A stretch of 64,000 nt of DNA from Imperialibacter sp040222815 (GCF_040222815.1 NZ_JAVKCH010000015.1:1-64000), one strand, 5' to 3'; positions 44,487 through 52,756 are shown, counted from the first letter of the stretch. The notes: a model not told the origin generated them from the letters alone. Numbers and translations: made by a program.

Positions 44487-45875
44487 TTATGGTTTTTTTA
44501 AAAAATGATATTTGGCTGTGACCAGGGTTCCTGTGGTAAACAAACGCACATCACCGTAGCCAACTCCTCCCAGCGGGGCTTTTACAAAAGGCTCTAGCTG
44601 AACTGAAAAATCCCTGGTCAAATAGGTCTCGATACTGAATGAAGCTGAAACCACACTGAGCGGATGGTTGCTCCAATTTTCCCCGGACCAACCTTTGTAA
44701 CGCCCCTCCACGCCGTCTTCGTAGACGTAGCTATAGTTTTCTGACAGCATCCAGTAAGATGACATGCCTGCGCTAACCCAAATCCGGGTTTTGCCAATAT
44801 TAACCACCTGCAAGCTGACAGTTATGGGTACGTCCAGCACACTACAAGAAGCATCTGTGCGGATCGGTTCTATCCCACCAGGCCAGCCCGACCCAAACGG
44901 TGGGTTGTAGTCGCCTGCACCGGCAGCATATACCTTGTCGAACTTATACACACCACCGGACAGCTTCCAGCGCCTGCCAGGACTATATTCAGCTAAAAAA
45001 CCAAAGCCCTTGCCTACATCTTTAAGACTGGGGTGAAAGCCGATGCTGCTTACATCCGGAGAGGCGGCCAGGCCGACAGCAAACCGGTAAAAACCTTTGT
45101 CAGGAATTGTCTCTGGTGGATTGGGCGCATACAGCGGTGCCAGGTTAAGGGCTGCCTTGTAACCGATCAGCGGGGAATGTGCCAATGGCTTGCTATTCAG
45201 GTGGCTGATTGCCTCTCGACGCTCTTCATCATTTAGAACTATTTCTGGAGAATCATTTACGTTTCCCACACCGGGGTGATCCGCTGTTTGCAGTGTTTGG
45301 GGCACCACTTTGTTTCCATTCGATACTTCTTGTGACTTGTCGGCATCAAAGATGACTCTAGCTGCCTCATTTGCCCTTCCTCGCTGAGGAGATGACTCTC
45401 TTTGCTCCGCCCGGCCTTCCCTGGCAATACCCTCTGTGTTGGATGTTGAAGCTTCTCCGTTTCTATATGACAGTTCCTCGCTGCCGGGCAATTTGGCGTC
45501 GGTTTCCGTTGGCTGGTTCTCGTTTAAAATTTTCAGCTTACTTTCGCTTTCCTCCGTTGCCTGGCTATCCATTTGAAGAGTTGATGCGTCACTATTTTTT
45601 GGTTGGATCACTCTTCCGATCTCCCCATTTTTGCTCTCCCGGTTATCAAAATACTCTTTAAGAAACCACCCTGATAAGAAAGCGATGACAGTAAGCACTA
45701 CTACTGCCGCAACAGCCTTCAGCCCTACAAAAGAACCCCCTCCTCCTCCGGTAGAAACAGCAGATGCATCGAGTCGGGCCTCCATCAGCAGCCAATCTTC
45801 ATCTCTGAAAGGAAAGTCCTTTTGGCCAAGCCTCTTCCTGAAAAAGTTTTCGATATTTTGCTCTTTGTCAGACAT
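44487..45875 (-). CDS. Inner-membrane helix plus beta-barrel-like protein, partner of sigma factor
   Basis: A 462-residue protein. The first 40 residues (EQNIENFFRKRLGQKDFPFR, then DEDWLLMEARLDAS) are acidic and helical, like the cytosolic ends of anti-sigma factors. One membrane helix lies near residues 48-67, followed by about 160 polar low-complexity residues. From about residue 235 to the end the sequence alternates like an outer-membrane barrel (FYRFAVGLAASPDVSSIGF, RRWKLSGGVYKF, RIWVSAGMSSYWMLSE) and ends in FLKKP. The ATG at 45875 overlaps the sigma gene stop by eight bases. It may be a membrane regulator of that sigma factor. Confidence 0.7.
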   Translation of the reverse strand: MSDKEQNIENFFRKRLGQKDFPFRDEDWLLMEARLDASAVSTGGGGGSFVGLKAVAAVVVLTVIAFLSGWFLKEYFDNRESKNGEIGRVIQPKNSDASTLQMDSQATEESESKLKILNENQPTETDAKLPGSEELSYRNGEASTSNTEGIAREGRAEQRESSPQRGRANEAARVIFDADKSQEVSNGNKVVPQTLQTADHPGVGNVNDSPEIVLNDEERREAISHLNSKPLAHSPLIGYKAALNLAPLYAPNPPETIPDKGFYRFAVGLAASPDVSSIGFHPSLKDVGKGFGFLAEYSPGRRWKLSGGVYKFDKVYAAGAGDYNPPFGSGWPGGIEPIRTDASCSVLDVPITVSLQVVNIGKTRIWVSAGMSSYWMLSENYSYVYEDGVEGRYKGWSGENWSNHPLSVVSASFSIETYLTRDFSVQLEPFVKAPLGGVGYGDVRLFTTGTLVTAKYHFLKKP

Positions 45876-46425
45876 TTTCCGATTCAAAGAAGTTTTTCAA
45901 TTGTTCCTGAAGTCTCTTTCTGGCTTTAGCATAGTTAGATTTTGACGTTCCAACAGATATCCCCAGCTGCCTGGCTATTTCCTCATGCTTGTAGCCCTCA
46001 ATGGCATATAAATTAAACACCGTCCGATACGCTGGTGAGAGGTTTTTCAATATCCCAAGTATCTCTTCATGCGAAATACCTGATAGTACCGTATCGGCAC
46101 TTTCCGCCGACTCCGCTTCTTCGAGGTCTTTCATCTCATTAAATCGAAGATCCTTCCGTGTTCGGTCGATGGCTGCATTGATCATGATCCTCCGCAGCCA
46201 GGGAACGAACGGCCTGGAAAGGTCGAACTTGCCGATGTACTTAAATATTTTCATAAAGCCGTCATTCATAATTTCCACCGCATCTTCCCTGCTTTCTGCG
46301 TAGAGTACACAAATATTCATAGCATAGCTGTAGAATGACTGATAGAGCTCTTTTTGCTGAGCCCTTCTTCCATTCATGCAGCCTTTAATAATTCGCTTCA
46401 GCTCGCTATGATCAGAATCTTTCAA
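45868..46425 (-). CDS. RNA polymerase ECF-type sigma factor
   Basis: A 185-residue sigma-70 family ECF factor. Region 2 is YSYAMNICVLYAESREDAVE, then GFMKIFKYIGKFDLSRPFVP and WLRRIMINAAIDRTRK. Region 4 is LSPAYRTVFNLYAIEGYKHE, then EIARQLGISVGTSKSNYAKARKRL. The start appears to be TTG at 46425; an in-frame stop lies a few codons upstream and the next ATG (residue 18) would remove part of region 2. It is first in an operon with the barrel-type protein and the SprB-like lipoprotein. Confidence 0.88.
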   Translation of the reverse strand: MKDSDHSELKRIIKGCMNGRRAQQKELYQSFYSYAMNICVLYAESREDAVEIMNDGFMKIFKYIGKFDLSRPFVPWLRRIMINAAIDRTRKDLRFNEMKDLEEAESAESADTVLSGISHEEILGILKNLSPAYRTVFNLYAIEGYKHEEIARQLGISVGTSKSNYAKARKRLQEQLKNFFESENV

Positions 46426-46692
46426 TGACGGTGGTTGAGGTCTTTATAAACAGTACATGGTAACTAGTTGAAAAGGTTGCCTGCTAAAAAAACTATACTT
46501 CTTACAGTCAAAACAACAGAAGCGTCGGCTCACCACAAGACATCATGCAAAAGCGGGAGAAAAAACGTGACGCTTTACCGAATTTAATGAGAGTCGACTT
46601 TTAGAATGTACGGGTGTTTTACTAATATTGCAATCCCTTTGGGGAATCGAGGTGTCTGTAGTGCTTATTCATTCACCTGCCGATAAATGACT

Positions 46693-46767
46693 CGAGGTGT
46701 AGCGCAGCCCGGTTAGCGCACCACGTTAGGGACGTGGGGGTCGGAAGTTCGAATCTTCTCACCTCGA
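46693..46767 (+). tRNA. tRNA-Pro (anticodon AGG)
   Basis: A full cloverleaf can be folded. Acceptor CGAGGTG (46693-46699) pairs with CACCTCG (46760-46766), with discriminator A at 46767. The D stem is GCGC/GCGC, the anticodon stem is CCACG/CGTGG around loop TTAGGGA (46726-46732), and the T stem is GGAAG/CTTCT around TTCGAAT. Anticodon AGG with G37, the C1-G72 pair and A73 fit proline. CCA is not encoded. A34 in place of the usual G34 is unusual. A terminator hairpin follows at 46774. Confidence 0.9.
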
Positions 46768-46773
46768 CAAAAG

Positions 46774-46795
46774 GCCAGCAGAAATGCTGGCTTTT
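46774..46795 (+). terminator. Terminator after tRNA-Pro
   Basis: GCCAGCA (46774-46780) and TGCTGGC (46785-46791) pair perfectly around GAAA and are followed by TTTT. It lies seven bases after the tRNA end. The same hairpin recurs in slightly altered form at 46897-46922. Confidence 0.8.
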
Positions 46796-46820
46796 CTGCT
46801 TTATTCAAAGCCAAATTATT

Positions 46821-46896
46821 GTAGGGACGTGGCGGTCGGAAGGCTGGGCGCCCCCGTACTAGGCGTCTCCCATCCAATCTTCTCACCTCGACAAAA
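46821..46896 (+). pseudogene. Degenerate copy of the tRNA-Pro 3' half
   Basis: Positions 46821-46842 (GTAGGGACGTGGCGGTCGGAAG) repeat the tRNA anticodon loop, 3' anticodon stem, variable loop and 5' T stem (46725-46747) with one base missing and one substitution. Positions 46876-46896 repeat the T-stem 3' strand, acceptor 3' strand and following bases exactly. Between them 33 unrelated bases (46843-46875) replace the start of the T loop. The 5' half of the tRNA is absent, so the copy cannot be functional. Confidence 0.8.
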
Positions 46897-46922
46897 GGCC
46901 AGCAGAAATGTTGGCCTTTTTT
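46897..46922. terminator. Second copy of the tRNA terminator, shared with ridA
   Basis: GGCCAGCA (46897-46904) and TGTTGGCC (46909-46916) pair with one G-U around GAAA, followed by TTTTTT. AAAA at 46893-46896 gives a short U-run for the minus strand, so it can also end the convergent ridA-type gene, whose stop is at 46921-46923. Confidence 0.75.
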
Positions 46923-47337
46923 ATTCGATTGTAGCCACACACTTTAGCTCAATGGCAATGGGCGTGGGCAAAGCAGTTACTTCCACCGTGGTCCGGCAGG
47001 GCTGGTTGTCTTTGAAATATTCTGCGTAAAGGCGGTTGTAGGCAGCAAAGTCGTCTTTCATGTTGGTGAGAAACACGGTCACATCCACCAGGTTTTCCCA
47101 CTTGCTTCCCGATGATTCAAGAATCAGTCTTACATTGTTAAAAACCGAACGGCACTGCACGTCAATGTCGTAGGAGACTATATGTCCGGCCTCGTCGAGT
47201 TCGACACCGGGAATCTCCTTCGCTCCCTTTTTCCTGGGCCCCACCCCAGAGAGAAAAAGTAAGTTTCCTACCTTGCGGGCATGTGGATAAAGCCCTACCG
47301 GTTCGGGAGCTCCTTCTGCGTTGAAAGCATTTTTCAC
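46921..47337 (-). CDS. RidA family protein
   Basis: A 138-residue YjgF/YER057c/UK114 family protein. RidA enzymes hydrolyse reactive enamines/imines made by PLP enzymes; other members have different substrates. Seen here are NAEGAPEPVGLYPHARKVGN, FLSGVGPRKKG, a VDVTVFLTNMKDDFAAYNRL helix and CRTTVEVTALP with the conserved arginine. I chose GTG at 47337, which overlaps the stop of the upstream pepP-type gene as GTGA and gives the usual family length, over an ATG 39 bases upstream. Co-transcription with the peptidase gene is likely. Confidence 0.85.
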   Translation of the reverse strand: MKNAFNAEGAPEPVGLYPHARKVGNLLFLSGVGPRKKGAKEIPGVELDEAGHIVSYDIDVQCRSVFNNVRLILESSGSKWENLVDVTVFLTNMKDDFAAYNRLYAEYFKDNQPCRTTVEVTALPTPIAIELKCVATIE

Positions 47338-48626
47338 GACCTGTTCATCAAGTCCTCGATCTCCTCTGCATGGCATGGCGCACCTGCCAGCAAGTTGATA
47401 TGGCCCTCTCTGGTGATCACAATATTGTCTTCAATTCTGATTCCAAGGCCCTCTTCACGGATATAAATGCCTGGTTCTACGGTGAAAACCATTCCCGGCT
47501 CAAATACCTTGTAAATACTGGCGACGTCGTGTACATCAATACCCAGGTGGTGGCTTGTTCCATGCATAAAGTATTTCTTATAGGCAGGCCACTCAGGGTT
47601 CTGCTTCTTAATATCTGTCTTGTCGAGCAAACCAAGCCCCAGAAGTTCGCCCTCCATAATTTTCCCAACCTCCTTGTGGTACTCAGGTATCACGCCACCG
47701 GGCGTCAACATATCAATGGCCTCGTTCTTGACACGCAGCACCGCATCATACACTGCCCGCTGGCGTTTGGTGAACTTTCCATTGACCGGCACAGTGCGGG
47801 TAAGATCAGCATTATAGTTGCCGTACTCAGCGCCCACGTCCATCAACAGCACATCACCGGACTTAAGTTGCTGGTTGTTTTCGATGTAGTGCAACACACA
47901 TGAATTGGCACCTCCTCCTATAATTGGGGTGTAGGCAAAGCCTCTGGAACGGTGCAAAACAAACTCATATATATATTCCGCCTCCACCTCGTATTCCCAC
48001 ACACCTGGTTTGATCAGTCCCAGCATTTTTCGAAAGGTGTTAGCGGTGATATCACAGGCGTGTTTGATGATTTCGATCTCTTTCTCTGATTTTATGCATC
48101 GCAGGTCATATAGTATTGGAGCAAGCCTTTCGTAGTTGTACAAGGGATATTGCTCCATACACCATTTTACAAACCGCTGATTGCTGGTGGTTACTTCTGA
48201 AGCCGCTCTTACATGCTCATTCGATTCCAGGTAGATATTGGTGCTCTCCGCCAGAATGGTGTATAACACTTTATGAAATTCGTGCGACCATTTCACCGTC
48301 CTGATGCCGCTTATCTCACGGCCTTCCTCTTTTGTAAACTTGTGCCCCTCCCAAATGGCTATCTCTTCGCTCGTCTCCCGCAGAAAGAGCACCTCTCTGA
48401 GGCTCTCATCCGGGAAATCAGGTGCGAGCAGCACGATGGTATCCTCCTGATCGATTCCTGTGAGATAGAAAAGGTCGGCGTTTTGCCTGAAGCCCATGGT
48501 GCCGTCGGCATTGGTTGGCATAATATCGTTGGCTCTCACAATAGCCACACTATTGGGCTTCAATCTTTTCTGTAGCTTTTCTCTGTTGTAAGTAAAAAGC
48601 TCCTTTCCTGCCGGGCGATATCTCAT
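47334..48626 (-). CDS. Xaa-Pro aminopeptidase (aminopeptidase P family, M24B)
   Basis: A 430-residue metallopeptidase that removes N-terminal residues before proline. The N-terminal domain includes PNSVAIVRANDIMPTNADG and FYLTGIDQEDTIVLLAPDFP. The catalytic pita-bread domain shows all metal ligands: LMDVGAEYGNYNADLTRTVP (two aspartates), HGTSHHLGIDVHD (histidine), FTVEPGIYI and GIRIEDNIVIT (glutamates). ATG at 48626 is chosen over one 54 bases upstream, which would overlap the divergent subtilase gene. The stop overlaps the RidA start. Confidence 0.9.
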   Translation of the reverse strand: MRYRPAGKELFTYNREKLQKRLKPNSVAIVRANDIMPTNADGTMGFRQNADLFYLTGIDQEDTIVLLAPDFPDESLREVLFLRETSEEIAIWEGHKFTKEEGREISGIRTVKWSHEFHKVLYTILAESTNIYLESNEHVRAASEVTTSNQRFVKWCMEQYPLYNYERLAPILYDLRCIKSEKEIEIIKHACDITANTFRKMLGLIKPGVWEYEVEAEYIYEFVLHRSRGFAYTPIIGGGANSCVLHYIENNQQLKSGDVLLMDVGAEYGNYNADLTRTVPVNGKFTKRQRAVYDAVLRVKNEAIDMLTPGGVIPEYHKEVGKIMEGELLGLGLLDKTDIKKQNPEWPAYKKYFMHGTSHHLGIDVHDVASIYKVFEPGMVFTVEPGIYIREEGLGIRIEDNIVITREGHINLLAGAPCHAEEIEDLMNRS

Positions 48627-48658
48627 TCTATTAGTTAGATTTAATTCATCATTGGACC

Positions 48659-50137
48659 ATGTCTGACTCAAAGATAGCACATCGGAAACATTTCAGAAGA
48701 CGGTACGGACTGTTAAAAGTCTCGTTCATCGGCCTTTTGTTGCTCGAATTCCTGCCTGTTCGTGCGCAAGACAAGTATTGGTATTTCTTTAGCGAAGATA
48801 TTTCGAAAACTGAAAGCCGAAAAATACTTGAAAACCACCAACTGGAACCGGTGACCTGGAGCAAGTGGTTTCACGCATGGTCGGCCCATGGAGCTCTTGA
48901 TCACATGGTGGACGGCGTAGACAGCAGCAGAATCGTGACTCCGCTGAAACTGCTGCGCAGTTCATTTGACGAGTCTGCGCTGGGCTTTGCCCTGGAGCAA
49001 ATTGGTGCCAAAGCGATTATCGAGGATGGACTGACCGGAAAAGGTGTTAAAATAGGCATCATCGATGGCGGCTTTCTGGGGGCTGACGAGAATGCATCTC
49101 TGGCATCGATTATTGCAGATGGCAGGCTAAAAGCATTTCGCAACTATCTACAGCCGTCAGATACCATTCCGTTCGGTGGCTCCCGAAGTTTGGATGATCA
49201 GCATGGCACCGAGGTGTGGGAGCTGACGGGCGGATACAATGCACAAAAGCGAATTCAATTTGGGCTTGCCACGGGTGCCGACTACTACCTGGCCCGAACA
49301 GACCACGGAGCACGGGAGCAGCGGCAGGAAGAAGATTTCCTCATCGCAGCCCTGGAGTGGATGGACAGTCTGGAGGTAAAGCTGGTCAATATTTCGTTGG
49401 GCTACAATACCAACTACGACAACCCGTCAGAAAACTACACGCCGGCAATGATGGACGGAAAAACCGTATTGGCCAGCCTTGCGTGCCAAAGGGCAACAGA
49501 AGAAGAAGGAATGCTGATCGTAGTGGCAGCGGGAAACGACGGCGACAGCGACTGGAAGGTGATTGACGTACCGGCAGATGCCCCGGGTGTGCTGTCGGTT
49601 GGCTCTACGGATCTAAAGTTCTGGCGAAAAATGCCCTTCAGCTCAACGGGTACTGACTTTACCCAGTTTTTAAAACCCGACATAAGCTGCTTTGCCTCAT
49701 CCGGCACGTCGTTTTCTGCACCAGTAATCACCGGCCTGGCTGCCTGCTTGTGGGAGAAGTCTCCGTCTCTGACAAATACTACCCTCAAAGCACTTATTTT
49801 ACAATCTGGCCACCTCGCCGGGGCTCCAAACAATTATATTGGCTTTGGTGTGCCCAGTGCAAACTGGCTGCTCGCCAAAATTACCGAGGGCCTGACGGAG
49901 ATGACCGAACCACAGTTCGTCGCTCCAATATCAGCGAATAAGAAGAAGTCAATTAGGCTAGAGAGCGAAGGCAAAAAGAGCATAGTACTTTATCATAAAA
50001 AGGACAGGTTCAACGTGATAAAACAGGAGTTTTTTAGCTCAGAGGCAAACAGCCTTCAGGTGAAGCAGTTTGAAAATTCAAAGTTCACCACGGTAGTGGT
50101 TGATCACGAACTGGTGATGGAGGTAGAGTGGAAGTAA
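48659..50137 (+). CDS. Exported subtilisin-like serine peptidase (S8)
   Basis: A 492-residue subtilase with an N-terminal basic stretch and signal peptide ending near residue 37 (LLKVSFIGLLLLEFLPVRAQ). The catalytic triad is intact: D136 in GIIDGGFLG, H182 in DDQHGTEVWE and S351 in SGTSFSAPVITG; the oxyanion asparagine is N293 in VAAGNDGDSD. About 70 residues follow the catalytic domain, but no type IX sorting domain is obvious. It is divergent from the peptidase gene with a 32-base spacer, so the two promoters must lie very close or overlap the genes. Confidence 0.88.
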   Translation: MSDSKIAHRKHFRRRYGLLKVSFIGLLLLEFLPVRAQDKYWYFFSEDISKTESRKILENHQLEPVTWSKWFHAWSAHGALDHMVDGVDSSRIVTPLKLLRSSFDESALGFALEQIGAKAIIEDGLTGKGVKIGIIDGGFLGADENASLASIIADGRLKAFRNYLQPSDTIPFGGSRSLDDQHGTEVWELTGGYNAQKRIQFGLATGADYYLARTDHGAREQRQEEDFLIAALEWMDSLEVKLVNISLGYNTNYDNPSENYTPAMMDGKTVLASLACQRATEEEGMLIVVAAGNDGDSDWKVIDVPADAPGVLSVGSTDLKFWRKMPFSSTGTDFTQFLKPDISCFASSGTSFSAPVITGLAACLWEKSPSLTNTTLKALILQSGHLAGAPNNYIGFGVPSANWLLAKITEGLTEMTEPQFVAPISANKKKSIRLESEGKKSIVLYHKKDRFNVIKQEFFSSEANSLQVKQFENSKFTTVVVDHELVMEVEWK

Positions 50138-50138
50138 A

Positions 50139-50831
50139 CTAGAATGTTTCAACAAACTCATTGAGGTAGCTGGCCTCTTTCAAGTTCAAGAAACGCTTTC
50201 TATTGGCTTTCAGGTCAGCGTAGGTCAATTTGTCAATCTCCTCCAGGGAGTAAGACAACATATCGTGCGGTTTCCCCCTTCTAACCACCCCGATCCCATA
50301 GTCGCAGTCAAGGGTGAAAACCTCAAGTTCCGGATGAAGAGATCTCAACCTCACTATTGATTTCCAAACATCTCCATTCCACTCATATGTTTCCTTTTTT
50401 GGAAACTTCTCTTTCATATCTTGAGGAGAGAAGGCAGGGGCAGCAGCCTCAACACTATCTGGATTGCAGTCATGGAACATAACGACTCCATTTTGCGAAA
50501 GATATTTGAAACAGTTCTCGAAGTCTCTGAATGACTGATCATAAGTATGCAACCCGTCTATAAATGCGACGTCCAGGGGCTTTTCTTTAAAAATATTGGA
50601 AGCCTGGTTCTTGAAAAAGTCGTCACTCGTCATTTCAAAAAATCTGGATTTAATATAGCTCAAAAAATACCAAATCTTACGTTTCAGCTTTATCTTAAAG
50701 GCTGGATCCACAGCTAGTTTTTTGGGGGCTGAAACCTTCAGGAAATTTTTTCCAGTTTGCACTCCAATTTCAAGGTACATTTCCACTCCCCAAGCACTAT
50801 TAATACGGTTGATTATCTCTTTTCTATTCAT
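50139..50831 (-). CDS. Class I SAM-dependent methyltransferase (Methyltransf_24-like)
   Basis: A 230-residue methyltransferase. Motif I is replaced by MYLEIGVQTGKNFLKVSAPK near residues 18-37, and the later segment DVAFIDGLHTYDQSFRDFEN, near residue 110, with NGVVMFHDCNPDSVEAA, is typical of Methyltransf_24 proteins. ATG at 50831 is chosen over TTG at 50846. It lies at the end of the second glycosyltransferase group, separated by 156 bases from the GT2 gene upstream, and its stop is one base from the stop of the convergent subtilase gene. The likely substrate is a sugar or lipid. Confidence 0.75.
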   Translation of the reverse strand: MNRKEIINRINSAWGVEMYLEIGVQTGKNFLKVSAPKKLAVDPAFKIKLKRKIWYFLSYIKSRFFEMTSDDFFKNQASNIFKEKPLDVAFIDGLHTYDQSFRDFENCFKYLSQNGVVMFHDCNPDSVEAAAPAFSPQDMKEKFPKKETYEWNGDVWKSIVRLRSLHPELEVFTLDCDYGIGVVRRGKPHDMLSYSLEEIDKLTYADLKANRKRFLNLKEASYLNEFVETF

Positions 50832-50987
50832 TCTTAAAGTCTCCAATTATTAATGTAAAGCTAGTGGGTATTCCGTGATTTCTTTTGAACAAAATAGGAC
50901 TATATTCTCATTATTGTTAACGTTTTCTTACCGCCATCACAAAAAAGGGCTACAGTCACTCCCTGCATTCAAATTAGCAGCAGCCAG

Positions 50988-51803
50988 CTATTTCAGCTTT
51001 CCCAGCCCATTTCGACAAACAAATTGTTTTTGTTCCTGCTTGTCTTTCATCAGCCGTTCATTTTCCGACTGATCCGTCCAATTCTCTTTATGATACAAAT
51101 GATATTGTACTGCCAGGTTCCGCAACGAATACAGTTTGAAGCCCATACCCAAAAACCGCCACGTCAAATCAATGTCTTCCCCGATGGCAGGCAAAATATA
51201 GTCTTCGTCAAAGCCATTGATCTTCACAATGGCATCCTTGTAAAAAGACATATTACACCCTTTAAGCTGATGCATTTTTCTAAGTTTGGGCACGAAGCCC
51301 AACAGGCCATCCGGGTTGATGTAATAAGCCTCCTCGGTAAACTTTGCTCCGTCCTTCTTTGCCTTCGAAAGTTCGCTCTGCACTTGCTTTTCGAAACTAA
51401 GCAAACCGCCAGTATTCTGACGAAGAATAGCTGAATACTCAGGCCCCAGCTTCACCCGTTTGCCGGCAAGTATCCTTTCCCTCGACGCATACCTGTGGTG
51501 GTTCTCAACAAACTTATGGTGGAGCACACAGTCGCCGTCAATAAATATCAGGTAGCCAAACTTGGCCTTCCTTATTGCGTTATTCAACGCCTGGTTCTTT
51601 CTCCACCCAACATCTGGCTGAGTCAAATGCTGATAGTCATTATTAAAAGGGTAGTTGGCTACAAATTCTTTCATTTCCGGGCTCTCTCCGTCCTCAGAAA
51701 CAATTATTTCAAAACCCTGATCAGTTTGAAAGGAAAGACAGTCGAGCACTACTTTCAGGTCCGCTGTGTTTTTATACACCGAAATAATCAGGGACGATTT
51801 CAT
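50988..51803 (-). CDS. Glycosyltransferase family 2
   Basis: A 271-residue GT2 enzyme starting SLIISVYKNTADLKVVLDCL. Metal and donor motifs are VSEDGESPE near residue 36 and FIDGDCVLHHKFV near residue 92. The C-terminal part GFDEDYILPAIGEDIDLTWR with LAVQYHLYH matches the galactosyltransferase-like C-terminal region of GT2 proteins. It is a paralogue of the GT2 encoded just upstream, with an ATGA overlap of four bases. Both may act successively on the same acceptor. Confidence 0.85.
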   Translation of the reverse strand: MKSSLIISVYKNTADLKVVLDCLSFQTDQGFEIIVSEDGESPEMKEFVANYPFNNDYQHLTQPDVGWRKNQALNNAIRKAKFGYLIFIDGDCVLHHKFVENHHRYASRERILAGKRVKLGPEYSAILRQNTGGLLSFEKQVQSELSKAKKDGAKFTEEAYYINPDGLLGFVPKLRKMHQLKGCNMSFYKDAIVKINGFDEDYILPAIGEDIDLTWRFLGMGFKLYSLRNLAVQYHLYHKENWTDQSENERLMKDKQEQKQFVCRNGLGKLK

Positions 51804-52624
51804 ACCGGCTGATCGCTTTTTTCTATCCCAAATTCAGTCCTCTTCTTGCCCGATTCTCTCGTGTTTTTTCGTATCGATCTGTTCTTGAGCACCGACTCCT
51901 GCGTTCTATAGCCCCGTTTATGGTCGAGGTGAATCACAATCGCACTGTACCTTATTTGAACACCACTTATCCCCATGTTTACAAGCCTTTCTCCAAGCTC
52001 CCGATCCTGGCCGCCATATTGCATCCTTTCGTCGAACCCATTAGCTTCCAGAATGTCATTCTTCCAGCCAGACGAATTATGGCCATTCCAGGTAGGTTTG
52101 GTTCTTGTAAGCCCATTCAGCAAGTATCGAAAAACTCCTCTTGCCGACAGCTTCAGCGTTTTGATGCTCCCCTTCAAGCCGTGTGCCTTAAGCCAGCTTA
52201 CTTTAAAGCACCGTTGGCTCAAGATATCTTCTTTCCCAATAGCCAGACTTGTTTGCATAGGAAGCAAAAAATAGCCTCCGCTCAAAAAATCACCTGGCTT
52301 TCTCCTTTTCAAATGGATCTCAACAAAATCGTTTCTGGGAATGCAGTCTCCATCAGTGAAAATAAGGTAGTCGGCTTCAGCCGCCACAATAGCCTTGTTG
52401 AGAATCCGTGACTTCTGAAAGCCATCGTCTTCTTGCCATATATGTTTGACCGGGACGCCCATTTCTGGTCTCAGCCTTTCGATCAACTCTTCGGTTTCTT
52501 TCCCCGAACCATCGTCGGCAATGAGTATCTCGAAGTCTTTGGTTGTTTGCTTGCTAAAGCCCCACAACACCTTTTCGAGCCATGCCGTTGAGTTGTACGT
52601 ACTGAAGATGACCGAAGCCTTCAT
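51800..52624 (-). CDS. Glycosyltransferase family 2, intact member of a duplicated pair
   Basis: A 274-residue GT2 enzyme begun at ATG 52624. It opens with KASVIFSTYNSTAWLEKVLW and has ILIADDGSGKE near residue 36, YLIFTDGDCIPRNDF near 90, and the C-terminal GFDERMQYGGQDRELGERLV followed by IHLDHKRGY. The ORF is intact. A shortened, mutated copy of the same gene lies at 53975-54218, and the DNA upstream (52655-52739) matches the region around the end of araC, showing that this gene once followed an araC copy. Confidence 0.87.
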   Translation of the reverse strand: MKASVIFSTYNSTAWLEKVLWGFSKQTTKDFEILIADDGSGKETEELIERLRPEMGVPVKHIWQEDDGFQKSRILNKAIVAAEADYLIFTDGDCIPRNDFVEIHLKRRKPGDFLSGGYFLLPMQTSLAIGKEDILSQRCFKVSWLKAHGLKGSIKTLKLSARGVFRYLLNGLTRTKPTWNGHNSSGWKNDILEANGFDERMQYGGQDRELGERLVNMGISGVQIRYSAIVIHLDHKRGYRTQESVLKNRSIRKNTRESGKKRTEFGIEKSDQPV

Positions 52625-52685
52625 GAGCGCAATGTTAATGGGGTAAAAATGTAACAAAGGCTTCAAATTTACCAACCTCACGCTA

Positions 52686-52739
52686 CTAACTCCTCACGTT
52701 ACCCGGACTTTCGCTAAAATATTTCCTGAAGGCAGTGGA
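52686..52739 (-). pseudogene. Remnant of the 3' end of an araC-type gene
   Basis: On the minus strand the 18 codons 52739-52686, including the stop, translate to STAFRKYFSESPGNVRS. The intact AraC protein at 54228 ends in STAFKKYFGESPSNVRS. The DNA match continues past the stop towards the GT2 gene, with about 72 of 81 bases identical between 52659-52739 and the corresponding stretch at 54201-54281. It is a truncated duplicate left between the GT4 and GT2 genes. Confidence 0.85.
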
Positions 52740-52756
52740 AGCAGAATAGATAGAAA

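Noticed and set aside
46821..46896. Second functional tRNA gene
   Set aside because: The acceptor 5' strand and D arm are absent and the T loop is interrupted by 33 bases, so no cloverleaf forms.
46784..47029. Short plus-strand and minus-strand frames across the tRNA duplication
   Set aside because: They run across terminators and tRNA fragments, and the minus-strand one runs into the real tRNA; no coding signal is seen.
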